Assembly (NCBI GenBank): GCA_028583605.1
Contig: CM053325.1
Span: forward strand, 48,678,987-48,742,986
DNA from: Dastarcus helophoroides
Taxonomy: Eukaryota > Arthropoda > Insecta > Coleoptera > Bothrideridae
DNA: 64,000 bases
Direction of reading: 5' to 3'
Made by a program: the position numbers and the translations under genes. Below, in pieces: positions 1 to 10,954 of this stretch. The notes below the pieces were generated by a model that made no database searches, was not told the DNA's origin, and saw only the letters and a program-made list of their open reading frames with translations. Numbering within the stretch: position 1 is the stretch's first letter; every line of letters begins with the position of its first letter.

Positions 1-360
1 TTCGAAATTCGGAGAAATTTTCATTTTATAAATTTCCAGGTTCTTCTTAAAATTTCTACTTTTTTCTGACAAGTTTCGATTTAAACCTTAAATGTTTTAC
101 TTCTTTTATAAAATTTCGACTTCAACATTGAAATTTGATGTTTTTACTTGAAATCTCGACCTTTGTCCATAATATTTTATACTACCGAAATTTTAAAAAA
201 TAAAGAGGACTTTGAGATTTTTCTTAAACCCTCAACTTTCTGCTATTTACTACAGTTAAAATGTTTTATACTTTTTTTCAATTTTAAAATTGAAAAGAAT
301 TTTTATAGCAAGAAATTTCGAAAAAAAAGTCGAAATGCTAAATTTTTCAAAATTTTCTAT
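1..360 (-). repeat. 20-nt degenerate A-tract repeat, T-rich on + strand
   Basis: The stretch is made of runs such as AAAATTTCGACTT and TTTTTCTC in irregular succession, the complement of the A-rich unit seen best near 10141. Spacing is close to 20 nt but eroded. The small reading frame at 148-363 is low-complexity Phe/Lys/Ile and not a gene. The array is cut by the window edge. Confidence 0.6.
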
Positions 361-384
361 TGACGACGAGCCAATTTATCATTA

Positions 385-602
385 AATTCAGGAGGGGCGC
401 TGTGTGCACCGCACAAATCGCACAAAGCGGCGGCGCGCTTCTGTTTCTAAAGTCCTGGCGGCATGCTCTATGTGGAGGATGAGAAAGGCGCGAATGCAAC
501 AAACTAACTTGAAATGGCGACCTTGTCGATCTGTTTAAATAAGAAACAAGAAATCTTTTTTATATTCATTTCATCGGTACAAGCGCACATTTGGCTGTGG
601 AC
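385..602 (+). promoter_or_regulatory. CpG-rich stretch upstream of a candidate first exon
   Basis: This stretch is conspicuously richer in G, C and CpG (several GGCG, GCGC and GCGG words) than the flanking AT-rich DNA. It ends just before an ATG with a purine at -3 and a splice donor 45 nt later. I infer a promoter or 5' UTR. No TATA box is obvious, which would fit a dispersed CpG-type promoter. No start site can be fixed from sequence alone. Confidence 0.35.
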
Positions 603-647
603 ATGTTGGATACGCAATACAGCATCGAGAACGTCCCTGCTTGGTTG
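603..647 (+). CDS. Candidate first coding exon, host gene unidentified
   Basis: An ATG at 603 opens fifteen codons reading MLDTQYSIENVPAWL, ending exactly before GTAAGA, a good splice donor, in phase 0. Codon use looks protein-like, with GAG, AAC, GTC, CCT, GCT and TGG in an otherwise AT-rich background. The nearest upstream in-frame stop is TAA at 540-542, and no other in-frame ATG lies between. I do not recognise the protein. No downstream exon can be paired with it with confidence; a weak phase-0 candidate starts at 58152. A chance ORF is a real alternative, because fifteen codons are little evidence. RNA-seq junction reads starting at 648 would decide. Confidence 0.35.
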
Positions 648-659
648 GTAAGAAGAATA

Positions 660-3600
660 GATTGCTCATGGTTATAGGATTTTGTTTGGCTTTATTTTGT
701 GAATTGATATTTTTGTCTTATGTTGAGTTGTATTGGGAGAAATCGTATCTCTGCTAATTATATTAATCCTAGTTTTTTGTTGATGTATATATTTTTAGGT
801 TGTGGTTGTTTCCTGATTTTATGATTAGTATGGATTTTCTTGTATGTTCCAGGCTGCCGGGCTTTTTTGCATTGATTCATTGGAGAGTATATTTTGTCCT
901 GCACGTCATGCAACGATATTAAGTATTTCGTTTCTCCAATTTGAATATGTTTGCAAAGCTGAAATCTATGACACTGTATGTTTACTCTGTGTGGTTTAGA
1001 AGCTGAATGGTGATGTCGAACACGTTGATGCCGCAGATTGATTTGTACTTGCGTTCGATTTTCACAAGTGTAATTGGCTATGATCTTTCTCATTTGCTAT
1101 TTATTTTTGCAATAATAGCAATTTGAAATTGCTGGTATAACCGCCGATGATGCAGTAATGTGAAATCTGGTCCCGTGTTAGCAAATATTTATTGAAACAT
1201 TGTGGATTTTTTAATATCTATTGCTTTTTAACTGTTAATGAAGTTTATTAGTTATGAATATTAAAGAATTCCACGAAGTAAGGGTTGGAAATGTCTATTT
1301 TTTTGGTTCAAGTCAGCGTAGATTTCATTCTCCTGATTTTCTTAGGTGACGTTTTTAATTAGCATATTAAGAGGTGTTTCTTGTGAGTTGTTAGACATAG
1401 AACTGAATGTTTTGTCCTTTAAATGCTTTGCATATTTTATAGTAATGTATTATGTCACTATCAAAGACATCTGTTGTGTTTTAGAGAGCAGCATATTTTC
1501 CGCCACTTCATCTATCTGCCAATTTTTGTTCATTTATTTTTATTTCAAATCATAATAATGACTACGACCTTGTGTTGGGGTTCCCCTTTATTCAGATTTG
1601 GATGCTTTGTTCCTTAGATGCTTCGCTTGTGATCATTTTTATTTCTTGATCGTATTCTGGCAAATATTTTGATTCACTTTCCTTGTTTCCAAGGGATGCA
1701 AATCGCTTTTCGATTACAGCGGAATCTCCTGTACTTTGTTTCTTTGTCATTTTTTTTTGTAATAGCACTTAATACCCTGATAAGAGACTGGAGAACAGTG
1801 GCTTAGAAATCATAATTCAGTAAATGAAATCAAACATCTCTTACATATTGACAAAAGGTAATGAATTTATGCGAAGTTTCTCTTTAGGATGAAGATTTCT
1901 GTTTTCTGAACTACTTCAACAAATTTCAGTAAAAATGGTGTTTGTTGTTATTTCAAAGTCAAACTCGGATAAAACATGAGAATGTTTCTTTATATTCAGT
2001 AAATTGGATCGTTATCCAACTTTTTGGAAAGATACCTATATACGAAATCATCCGTAGGTCTAGTTATAATGAGCAACTGAGTAAAAAAAGAAATCCCAAG
2101 TTTGATACTCTAAAATTCTGACTTGTAACTTTTCCAATAAGTTATTTATAAAAAAGTAACCATTGTATAACTAAAACCAAAGTATTGATTTGTTTTTCAT
2201 TTAACAAAAACGGGTTTTCCATATGCTTCACTAAACCATTTAGTTCAGTGATCTTTAGTCAGATTTCTAACCATATAAAGCTTCTGTAAATCTAACTTTT
2301 ACTTTTTCTGGAGATGACGTGAAAATATTTACATTTAAATGCAAACATAGGTTATGTTCCAACATTTGTGTTTGTTCTGTTTTTGACAGAAGTAAACTAT
2401 GTAAATCAACGGACAGGCACAATTTGACTAATTGTGTTTTCAATGGTACAAAAATAGCAGCGTTTATTGTATTATAACTAAATGTAATCTTGAACCAAAT
2501 GTAGTGTAGTTTTAAGCCCAAAGTTGGACAGAAATGCGAATTTCCTCTAGCGGAGTTTAAAAAATATTTACGTTCTTATGTAAATTGGCGCAAAACAATA
2601 CGTCGTTAATTCTTGATTCAAGTAGAAACAATTGTAGTTATTTAAATATTTAACTAGTGTTATTGAGCACGATTAGATGACATTTTAATATGTTGTATGC
2701 CACATGATAACTAAATCTAATTAAAAATAATTGCCCACAAAGTCCTAGCAGCGTTAGCCCTTACCTTTCTGGAATTAATACAAAAAACACTAGATATATA
2801 TAGGAAAAATCCATTTTGATTCACTATATCACCACTTGTCTAAAAGCATGTATGCTAAGTGTCTTCATTAATACCCAATTATCATATATTACGTCACACA
2901 GTAGCGCCAAATTTAAATCCAATGAAACACAATCCAGTCACTACATCGTGTAAACACAATTTACACCAATTTTCTCGAAATAACACAACACTTTCGAAGA
3001 AATTGTACTACATTGTACACTATGAATGCGTCGGTTACTAGAACGTAACAATGTGAATAAAAATTGCATTTAACTATCCGATTTTGTTATTTATGACTAC
3101 GACTTTGTCCTGATACCACGAGAGGTTATCGCGGAAATAATTTTTGTAATTAACTAGCCAATCAAAGAGTTGATTTTTGAAGCAAGCTGGTAGTCCAGAA
3201 ATAACCATGCGTTTGTTTATAATTAGATATTTCTGCCTATAAATTTCACGCATATTTGCTATCAGTTTTACTTTTTATTTCTTAAAAAAAATAACCGACA
3301 CTACTACGCGTTTGTCGTAGTGCTACTCATAGTAATTGACTCCGGTTTAATTAATTAACAACCAGATTTACTTTTATCAGATTCGCAATGACGTCCTTTA
3401 AGATATCTTTAGTAAAAATAAATGTTATTTTAGTTAGATTTAGTGTTTACTGTTAAAATTAAGTAATGTAACTGAACGCAAGCAAAAATATTCACTTCTC
3501 TAGATCTTCATTAATTCCGATAGTGTTAACTTTGTACCTTTTGCCATTAAAATATTGATATCAATTATTGACTGCGTGTTGAGAATTAATCGAAAGTTAA

Positions 3601-4200
3601 TAAACGATGTTAATGTTAGATGTAAATGTTTGTTTATTATTACTATGGTGTGTTCAAGTTTTTGCTTTCAAAAGCGCTACATAATTATGTGCTGTTTAAT
3701 TGCCACTATTACATGTTGATAAAAAACTTATTTTTTCGGAATACATACAAAAAATACTTAGTCATCAAGAATAATTTACAAGTGATGGTAAGTTTTCAAT
3801 TTAGCGTAAAAGTGTGTGTTTTTTTAAATTATACCAATTTGAGTTCCAAAAATAAAAATTAAACATGGGGAACGTATATCAGATAAAAAAATATTGCATC
3901 CAATTTTGTTTGCAGTTTACTTTTATGACAATTTATTTTGCAAGATATCAGACCTGATTAAGCTTACTTCGGGATAGCAATGGATAAATTATTAAAAAAA
4001 AAACTTCATATGAACATAAAATTGCAGCATTCAAATAGTAAAATATCATTAAACGTATGGAATATTATACGCATTTCTTAATTGAACATCAGCTAAATAC
4101 TTAATGTGTTATTAGCCGTATCACCAACTATCGCAGGAAAATTTGTCAATAAAAGCCGTGGTGGACTAAACGTCCTGTATGATTATTACCCTGTTAGAAT
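660..4200. other. AT-rich non-coding sequence, possible intron
   Basis: I see no reading frame resembling a known protein, no inverted ends and no duplicate elsewhere in the window. Short frames at 758-1093, 1346-1617, 2267-2521 and 3626-3862 have random composition. Unlike most of the window it lacks the 20-nt arrays and transposon debris. That would fit a first intron under some constraint, if the exon at 603 is real. Confidence 0.5.
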
Positions 4201-4219
4201 AAAATGTAATTAGTAATTA

Positions 4220-5723
4220 GTTGGAAGAGCTGGGATTATATGCAAAATGCATTTAAAGTGCATATGTGCATATTTAGACATTTTTCAATAAATGCATATG
4301 CAGTTTTTTATTTTGCATATTTCAGGTTTTTTTTTCTAAGCTGGTATGATAAATTTGTTTTTGTTCAGTTAATGCGAAAGCAATCAAGTTAGATAATTAA
4401 GCGTTAATTTGAAATAAAGCTGTATTGGGTCTACATATCTTGTTTTATATACAGCATGTTCATCAAGAAACGTTCCTCGGTTTTAGGAGTACTATTGTAG
4501 AATTTTTGATTTTTACTTTTTAATTAAAAGGACGTTAAAAAGCTTACAGCGCAACTATGTATTACATGGTCCAATCTCCATTGCTTTGCAGACTGGTCTA
4601 GCTCCCTTTGGGCATACTTTCTACCCGTTTTTCTGCATATCCTAGGAGTAATAAGCGCCATATCTCTCTGATTTTTCGTGAAAGCTGCTTGAGGAAGAAG
4701 ACACGTGTTCCTGCAAACTTTCTTATTGCAGTGCTCCAAATAATTTTTACTGGATTTGCATCAAGAGACTCTGAAAACCAGTCTGAAGTTACGATGCCAG
4801 TTTCTGCTCGTCATGAGGTACAGAGGCGACTCCGATGTTTTGGATCATTGTCCTCCTCTAAAATCCAGTCTTCGCTTTTGACAACAAACATCTTCTGGAC
4901 AGGCTTTAGAAAACCACGGTTATAAATAATGACGATTTTCTGAGCATCCAACTTCTGCATAAAGAGCTCTAAACACCTAAAAGCGTGCTCATAGTAATAT
5001 CCCCAAACATGGGGTTTTACTAGGTGTTTGATGGTTCTCTGAAGCAATCGTTCACCAGTATACCTTATGAAAGCGATGCTTTGTCAGAAAAAATAACAAT
5101 GGACCAATCACACTCGAGATTGTCGACAGACCAGACCTTGCATTTTTTCCTGTAGGTTTTCAAAAACAACAGGTTTTGCCTCGTGCTTCGATACTGTATG
5201 CTTTTCTCACCCAAATGGTATTTATACTGACGTCAACTCCTCTCTCTTGGCTTTGGATGACTTTATCCTGTTATTTTATTGTCACTTCCGATTTGCCTCT
5301 ATCGGGAAGATCTTCGTTGGTTTTATAGGATTTAACCCACCTCTTCAGGAATGTCTTCGACTTTTTTAAATATTTAACATCCGCACTGTAAGACATGCGT
5401 GAACCTTTCGGTTGACAGTTCCAGCGATAGTAAAACAATTTAGTATCCGCTACGTGGCAACTGAATGCACTTTTTCACCAACAAGTCTATAAAAGCAAAA
5501 TCATTAACAGTTTTTGAAAATTCGAGGAACTTTTCTTGTTGAACCGATTGCACGTAAATGTATTCATATTTTCCATGTCTATTAATCCTTAACACCGCTA
5601 TTGTTTGAAATTTTTTATGGAAATAAATGCATATAAAATATTTTATAGTGCATATTTTGCAAGTATTTTAGGGCATATTGCATGCATATTTTTTACTTTT
5701 CTTGATGCATATAATCCCAGCTG
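4220..5723. mobile_element. TIR element (hAT-like?) carrying a nested Tc1 element
   Basis: The left side reads AGCTGGGATTATATGCA from about 4228 and the right side ends with its reverse complement near 5708-5722. Both ends are followed inward by clustered TGCATAT words. A 9-nt direct repeat, TAGTAATTA, sits outside both ends (4211-4219 and 5724-5732). A target duplication of 8 to 9 nt suggests hAT, but the left end has about seven extra bases before the matched TIR, so the exact terminus is uncertain. The middle is a separate Tc1-like element. A further copy of one end lies at 21676-21765. Confidence 0.55.
4452..5550 (-). pseudogene. Tc1-like transposase remnant
   Basis: Reverse-strand frames give the hallmark Tc1 block DWILEEDNDPKH (about 4830-4870, second catalytic Asp). 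A block like SPDxNPVENIW follows, decayed here to DANPVKIIW (about 4740-4780), so the final Glu is lost. An upstream IVIFSDKASL block holds the first Asp. The gene is split over several frames with stops and cannot make an active DD34E enzyme. Imperfect terminal inverted repeats of about 27 nt, sharing CAAGAAA and GTTCCTCG, lie near 4455-4485 and 5515-5550. The TA duplication is clear only on the left. It is nested in the larger element described separately. Confidence 0.82.
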
Positions 5724-5931
5724 TAGTAATTACTAATTCATTAAACTAAAAGAAACATAACTTTTCAAGTCAAGAACTTTAATTTGTATGTTATTTATCA
5801 GCATTTCCAATCGTATTGTCCCAATTATTAAATTATCAACAAAAAAGAAATTCATTTGACTTGCGTATTGTGTTAGGTTAAACAAATGTGGCAACATCAG
5901 ATCCATGGATTATAGAAGAGGGATAGTGCAC

Positions 5932-6128
5932 TATAGGTAGTCTGTTCTCGTGATATCAGGAGTAATGGAATTCTACCACCAATGAGGAACGAAGTAAATA
6001 AATATGGCTATTAAACAGCTGTTGAGAAATGTCAAAAATTTCCGATTTCGTTTAATTTTAATGTCATTTCTTAGTGTCTTTATTAATATTTTTTGCGAAA
6101 AAGATGAGGTAGGAGAAATCTAAAAATG
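5932..6128 (+). repeat. Direct repeat, left copy
   Basis: It shares GGAACGAAGTAAATAAAT and a long run ending GAGAAAT..TAAAAAT with 6993-7194, in the same orientation, with scattered substitutions. The two copies bracket about 860 bp that includes the 600-bp repeat at 6341. They could be short LTR-like ends or a tandem duplication of the flank. No TG..CA ends or primer site are evident. Confidence 0.7.
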
Positions 6129-6264
6129 TTTCAGGTGGGCTTTTTTGTAGTCTTTCAATAGAATAACCGAGCTGCGATTGCTATTATGATATCTAGTGCC
6201 GTTGATTGATCAAAGCTTGTGCACCTATACATGACTATTCAATTGATAATTGATTTTCAACGGG

Positions 6265-6318
6265 AGAGAGAAAGAGAAGAAGAAGAAGAACAAGAAGAAA
6301 AAGAAGAAAAAGAGAAGT
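6265..6318 (+). repeat. (AAG)n-rich microsatellite
   Basis: An interrupted AGAAGAAGAA run with A-rich units. It produces the Lys-rich start of a spurious frame at 6250-6510. Confidence 0.85.
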
Positions 6319-6340
6319 AGTCGGAGCACGAATTATATAC

Positions 6341-6941
6341 ATAAGGAAAGTCAAACACTGTCCATAGGGAGAAGGTTAATGAGAGATTTAACATTGAGAG
6401 CTAATAGTAGGATAGATGGGCGGCGCCTTGTATTCTCCTACACCGGTGTAAACAATTCAACGCAGAGCGCAGCGATCAGTGCTGGTGGAGATTTCAGTAG
6501 TACATCATAGCTTCTAACATGTTTTGTTACGGGATTACTATTGGCAGGCAACAATTTTATTAAAATTTGCGTACCACATGCTGTTTGTTCTTTTAGTCCG
6601 TTGATTTAATCAACGTCTGCGGGAAAATAAAACTAATATTCTGTGATAACCAAAATAAATAAACGATATTTCTTAAACAAAATAAATAATAATTCTAATG
6701 AAGAATATAACATAATAAATCTTTAAACATTATAATATAAGGAGTTCAAATAGACCGCCAGAGTGTGTTAAACAATATTCCAGTCTGTTGTAAAACTCAA
6801 CGAGTTTTTTCTAACATCTAAACTGGAAGATACGAGCGTGCTGCATCAAAGTAGGGGAATACGTTCAGCGGCCGTACAAAACTATGGAAGGAACAATTCT
6901 TGACGTTTTGCATGGACAATGAAAACTTTTCCTTATCTGTA
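6341..6941 (+). repeat. 600-bp dispersed repeat, copy 1
   Basis: The whole segment reappears as its reverse complement at 14447-15046, with base changes and small indels but no large gap. It contains GTTGATTTAATCAAC, a perfect 15-nt palindrome, kept as GTTGATTAAATCAAC in the partner. I find no protein homology. It could be an internal piece of a non-autonomous element. The family is unknown. Confidence 0.85.
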
Positions 6942-6992
6942 GAAGGAGGCTAGTGCACGAACGTAGAAAACGGTGTCGAAAAAGCGTTTAGA

Positions 6993-7194
6993 GGGTAGGT
7001 AGTACGTCCTCATGTTATCAGTTCTGAGTTCTAAAATTCTACTACCAATAAGGAACGAAGTAAATAAATGTAGCTATTAAAGAGTTGTTGTGAAATATTA
7101 AAACTTGCAGATTTCGTTTAATTTAATATCATTTCTTAATGTATTCATTCATATTTTTTACGAGAAAGGTGATATAAGAGAAATTTAAAAATAA
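6993..7194 (+). repeat. Direct repeat, right copy
   Basis: Partner of 5932-6128. It runs directly into the (AG)n tract, whereas the left copy runs into unrelated sequence. No such copy flanks the partner repeat at 14447, so these direct repeats are local to this locus. Confidence 0.7.
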
Positions 7195-7195
7195 T

Positions 7196-7200
<5 letters not shown>

Positions 7201-7269
<69 letters not shown>
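7201..7269 (+). repeat. (AG)n microsatellite
   Basis: About 34 uninterrupted AG dinucleotides. The opposite-strand Leu/Ser frame across it (7129-7377) is an artefact of the repeat. Confidence 0.97.
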
Positions 7270-7272
<3 letters not shown>

Positions 7273-7379
7273 TAATAAAACGACTAAAAGATTTTTTAAT
7301 ACTTTTGGTCTATAAAAAAGATTCTCATATTTTCTGAAAATTTTAAAGGGAGTAAACCTTTTTCTGAGAAAAATCATAA

Positions 7380-7870
7380 TTTTAAATTCTAATATTTAAC
7401 ATAAAAATTAGTTTTTTTTTCTTTCAGGATGTCGATTTTAGAAAGTACAACTTCTTTTTCCGATTTTTTGAGTTTAAAAAAAGATCATTTTCTTTCAAAC
7501 ATTTTACTTTTTTCTTGTTTAGGGTGACTTCAGTTTAAAAAGATTCATTTTTTTCTTAAAACTTCTGGTTTAAACGCTGTTTTCTCTAAATGTTTGTCAA
7601 TTTTTTTAAAAGGCAAGTTGTTTCAACTTTGTAACTTTTAGTTAAAATTGAAATATTTATCTACTTTTACCTTACACAACGACATCAAAATAGAAATTTC
7701 GACTTTTTTCTTAAAAATTTGAGTTACAAGTTAAAATTAGTGTTGCTTGTAATTTTTTAAGATTTCCGTTTTAATAAAAATAATCGAACTCTTTTCCAAA
7801 TTAGAAACTTATATTTAGAATTTTTATCAATATTCCAAATTAAAGCTTCTTATTTTCAGTATTTTCAAGT
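7380..7870 (-). repeat. 20-nt A-tract repeat, T-rich on + strand
   Basis: Words such as AAATTTCGACTTTTTTCTTA recur, for example near 7695. The tract begins soon after the AG microsatellite and stops about 90 bp before the solo LTR at 7959. Confidence 0.55.
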
Positions 7871-7958
7871 TAGAAATAAAGCATATTAAAACCTTAACCA
7901 ACAGAGGCAATTAAATGTTCTGTAATGAAATAGTCGAACGCGCTACAGTTAAAAATAT

Positions 7959-8295
7959 TGTTGCGCGTTATCGGTTACAAGATTAATATTTCGTGAATTG
8001 TAACCACTTTATCTCCAAACTGATTCCAAAACACTACAATTATAATTCACCTAACTAACTGACCAACTGACAAATTAACTCACTAACATTATTTAATTAA
8101 CAAACTGAGGGAAAGACGGCCGCGTATGATTATAAGTGCCGTTCCGGTTTCTAGAAGGGACATATAGATAAGACTTCGTTCACGGTAATTTCTGGAGCGC
8201 TTATCTGCCGTTTGATTCATTATCGCAGCCGCTTCCCCTTATCAAATTTTTCTAGAAAAATTCCTTACTAAATTTTATAACTACATTTTGTTGCA
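7959..8295 (-). repeat. Solo LTR, Ty3/gypsy type, with ATAT duplication
   Basis: A 337-bp sequence starts TGTTGC, ends TTGCA and is flanked on both sides by ATAT (7955-7958 and 8296-8299). It aligns along its length with the LTRs at 39332 and 44951: ATCGGTT near the start, a run of ACTAACTGACC-like words, a central GACCGCxTATTTAT-like core, CTTATCTGCCGTTTG and CGCTTCCCCTTATCA. No internal element adjoins it, so it is a solo LTR left by recombination. It is much more diverged than the two LTRs of the intact element. Orientation is that of the intact element. Confidence 0.88.
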
Positions 8296-8469
8296 ATATT
8301 TACAATCAACAATCTTAAACCATTTTTGGCCTTCCTTGGTCTCTTCAGGGTCTAAACATTATCAACTTACAACCGTTAGTCAGCCACATTTAAGTACTCG
8401 CGAGACGTGAATTCTATTAAATATCTTGTAACTGACTTACTTTGAGGTGTATTTTATGAGGAACATTTT

Positions 8470-9400
8470 TGCTGTCAGCTTAAACCCGAAGTTTTAAGAA
8501 AAAGATGGAAATTTTGGGATTAAAGTTTAAATTATAAAAAAAATATAAAAAATCGCAAGTTTTTTCGAAAATAAAATACGAAAAAGGCCAAATCTATTGA
8601 CAAAATTCCTATCAAAAATTCAATTAATTTTAGAAATTCTAATGTTTTGCCAGAATTTTTAGAAAAAAAATGCTATTCTGGCTTAAAGGCAATATTTCAA
8701 AAATAACGTAGAGATATTGGGATTTTTTGTAGTAATTTAGAGTTTCAATAGAAATATTTTCTTCTGAGAAAAAAAAATAAATTTAAGCTTTTATGTAATA
8801 AATGTGAGGATTAAGTCAAAAATTCAAGAAAAATATTTCAAAAATTTTGAAACAGGGTGAATATATTTAAGAAAATAATAATAATTTCAGGTTCTTAACT
8901 CCGAAATGTTGGTTTTTTTCTTTTAATTTGCGAATGTAATATTAACTTTTCCTGCTCTTCCAAATATTTTAAGCTTTGAATGAAAGTTCAGGTTTAAAAG
9001 TTGAAATTTCGGAAAAAAATTATGCCTAAATTTCAAAATTGGTGAATAAACGTCAATGAAATATATTAATATAAGCTGCAGGTTTGTTCGAAATGTTGGG
9101 TGAATTTTTCATTTTATTCTAAAATTTCGTACTTGAAAACTCGAAATCTAGGCTTTTTAAAAATTTTTATTTGGGTTCCATATATTTTGACAATAATCAC
9201 TTTTCACTTTTTCTCGAAATTTGTAATTTAAGCTACGAATTTTGAACTTGGCAATTTCAAGGTTTTTTGGAAAGTTAAATTCAAAATGGCAATTTTAGAT
9301 TTGGGGCGAAAATATTGATCTTGAGAAATTTATGGAGAAGTGTTTCTCTTTTTTTTTTATTTGAAGATTTGTGCTATTTTCTGAGAGTCTCCTGTTTATT
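8470..9400. repeat. 20-nt A-tract repeat, mixed polarity
   Basis: A-rich units on the + strand up to about 8870, then increasingly T-rich units (AATTTCG, TTTTTCTCG). Period is poor. Confidence 0.5.
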
Positions 9401-9539
9401 ACATCTAAAAATTGAATAAATAAACATTAGGAATGTAACGAATGTTGGTTTTCCCATATTCGCAAATGTGAATGCGAATACGAATATTTATTTCCAACAT
9501 TTGCGAATGCGAATGCGAATGAGAATGTTGATTTTTTTA

Positions 9540-10280
9540 CTGGCACTTAGAAAATTTTGTGAGGAAAGTCGTAACTTCTAGAATAAATCGAATTTGGAAA
9601 AAAAGAGTTTGTAAAAATATTTCCCTTACAATTTTTATTTTTATTTAAATTTTTAATATAATCTCGAAATTTACAAGAAATAGTTTTCTCTAAATTTCGA
9701 AAAAGTACTATTCTCAAAATTTTAATTTTTTTATTAAAGTTTTAATCCAATTTTAGAAAATAAACGAATTTTGAGAAAAAGTCAAATTTCAAATGACAAG
9801 CTTAATTTTAGGTAGAAATTTCTAAAAACATAAGACATTTAATCGAAATTTCGACAATAAGACCATTTTTGAAAAACAGGTTAACATTTTCGGGCAGTCA
9901 AAATTTTGAGGAAAAAGCCGAAAATTATATAACATTTCCACAATTTCCAATATTGTCCAATTTTGAGAAAAAAAATAAAATGTTTAGAAAAAAATGAATT
10001 ATAATAAAAAAACAAATTTTGAAATAAAGTCGGAATTTTTAAAAAGTCAAATTTTTTTAACATTTGGAAATACTTAAAAAACGATTTTTGATGTGAAAAT
10101 CGAAAGTTTTGAAAAGTAAAATTAAAAAAAAATAGGATTTCGAGGAAAAGATTAAGATTTTGAGAGAAAGGTTGAAATTTTGAGAAAAAAGTCGAAGTTT
10201 TAAGAAAAAAAGCTGAATATCTATTTTTTAAAGCCTGCCCGAGTGGACAAGCTCCTACTCCCCTGTCCCACTGTGACATC
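9540..10280 (+). repeat. 20-nt A-tract repeat, A-rich, clearest periodicity
   Basis: From 10141 four successive blocks of exactly 20 nt align, the third reading TGAGAAAAAAGTCGAAGTTT. Further left the unit decays but keeps the order GAGAAAAA, GTCGAAA, TTTT. The opposite-strand frame at 9881-10279 is Phe-rich translation of the repeat and not a gene. Confidence 0.75.
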
Positions 10281-10289
10281 AGATAAACG

Positions 10290-10745
10290 TCAAAATGTTG
10301 TCTTTTTAAAAATGTTCAAAATCTTTAAAAAATATTTTTCAAAATTTCCAGGTAAATAAATATTATTTTAAAAATGTTTACTTTTTTATCAAGGAATCTC
10401 TCAAATTTCGAAAGAAGAGCGAAGTTTGATAAACAAGTCGAAATTTTCAGAAAGACAAATTTAAAAAGTCATAATTTTCAGAAAAAGTCAACTTTTGGGG
10501 AATGGCGAAATTTTGAAGAGAAAAAAACGACGAATTTTAAAAAAGTCGGATTTTGATAACAAAAGTTCAATTTTAAAATGAATTGGAAAATTCAAAAGAA
10601 AAAGGGAAATTTTGTGGAAAAGGGCGAATTTTAAGTTGAAAGTTGAAATTTCGAAAAAGAATTGAAATCTTAAGGAAAGGACTAATTTTCAAAAAGAAAA
10701 TGGAAATTTCTAGGAAAGATTCCCTCAGCTGAGAAAATAAATTTT
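10290..10745 (+). repeat. 20-nt A-tract repeat, A-rich
   Basis: Continues the preceding array after a short T-rich interruption, with AAGTCGAAATTTTCAGAAA-like units. Short frames on both strands here follow the repeat. Confidence 0.6.
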
Positions 10746-10774
10746 CGATTGGTTGCATGAACCAGGGTAGATTA

Positions 10775-10954
10775 ATGGCGCGTTTACACTAGACACTTTA
10801 TTCCGCACATTTCTCTCTGACATAAGCCTCAATTATCCTGAAATAAGCTATCGTCCCAGCTGTGTAGATAAGTCTTGGATAGCTTCTCCCAGGATAGTTG
10901 TCACTTATGTCAGAGAGAAATATACGAAATAAAGTGTCTAATCTAAACGCACCC
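10775..10954. mobile_element. PIF/Harbinger-like MITE
   Basis: About 180 bp with inverted ends of roughly 50 bp. GCGTTTACACTAGACACTTT is on the left, and the reverse complement of CTTATGTCAGAGAGAAAT..AAACGCACCC on the right. The ends are bordered by TTA and TAA, a 3-nt TWA duplication typical of PIF/Harbinger. It has no coding capacity. It lies inside the hAT-like pair, just right of the 20-nt array. Confidence 0.72.

Noticed and set aside
6250..6510. 86-codon frame starting MIFNGREKEKKKK
   Set aside because: The first third is the AAG microsatellite, the rest lies in the 600-bp repeat and is not kept open in its partner at 14447.
7129..7377. 82-codon minus-strand frame with a long Leu/Ser run
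   Set aside because: Translation of the (AG)n microsatellite.
9440..9535. Repeated GCGAATGCGAATG words, considered as a CRISPR-like or satellite array
   Set aside because: Too short and without spacers; better explained as subterminal words of the TIR pair at 9430/11264.
9881..10279. 132-codon Phe-rich minus-strand frame
   Set aside because: Created by the T-rich complement of the 20-nt array, which has few stops in that frame.
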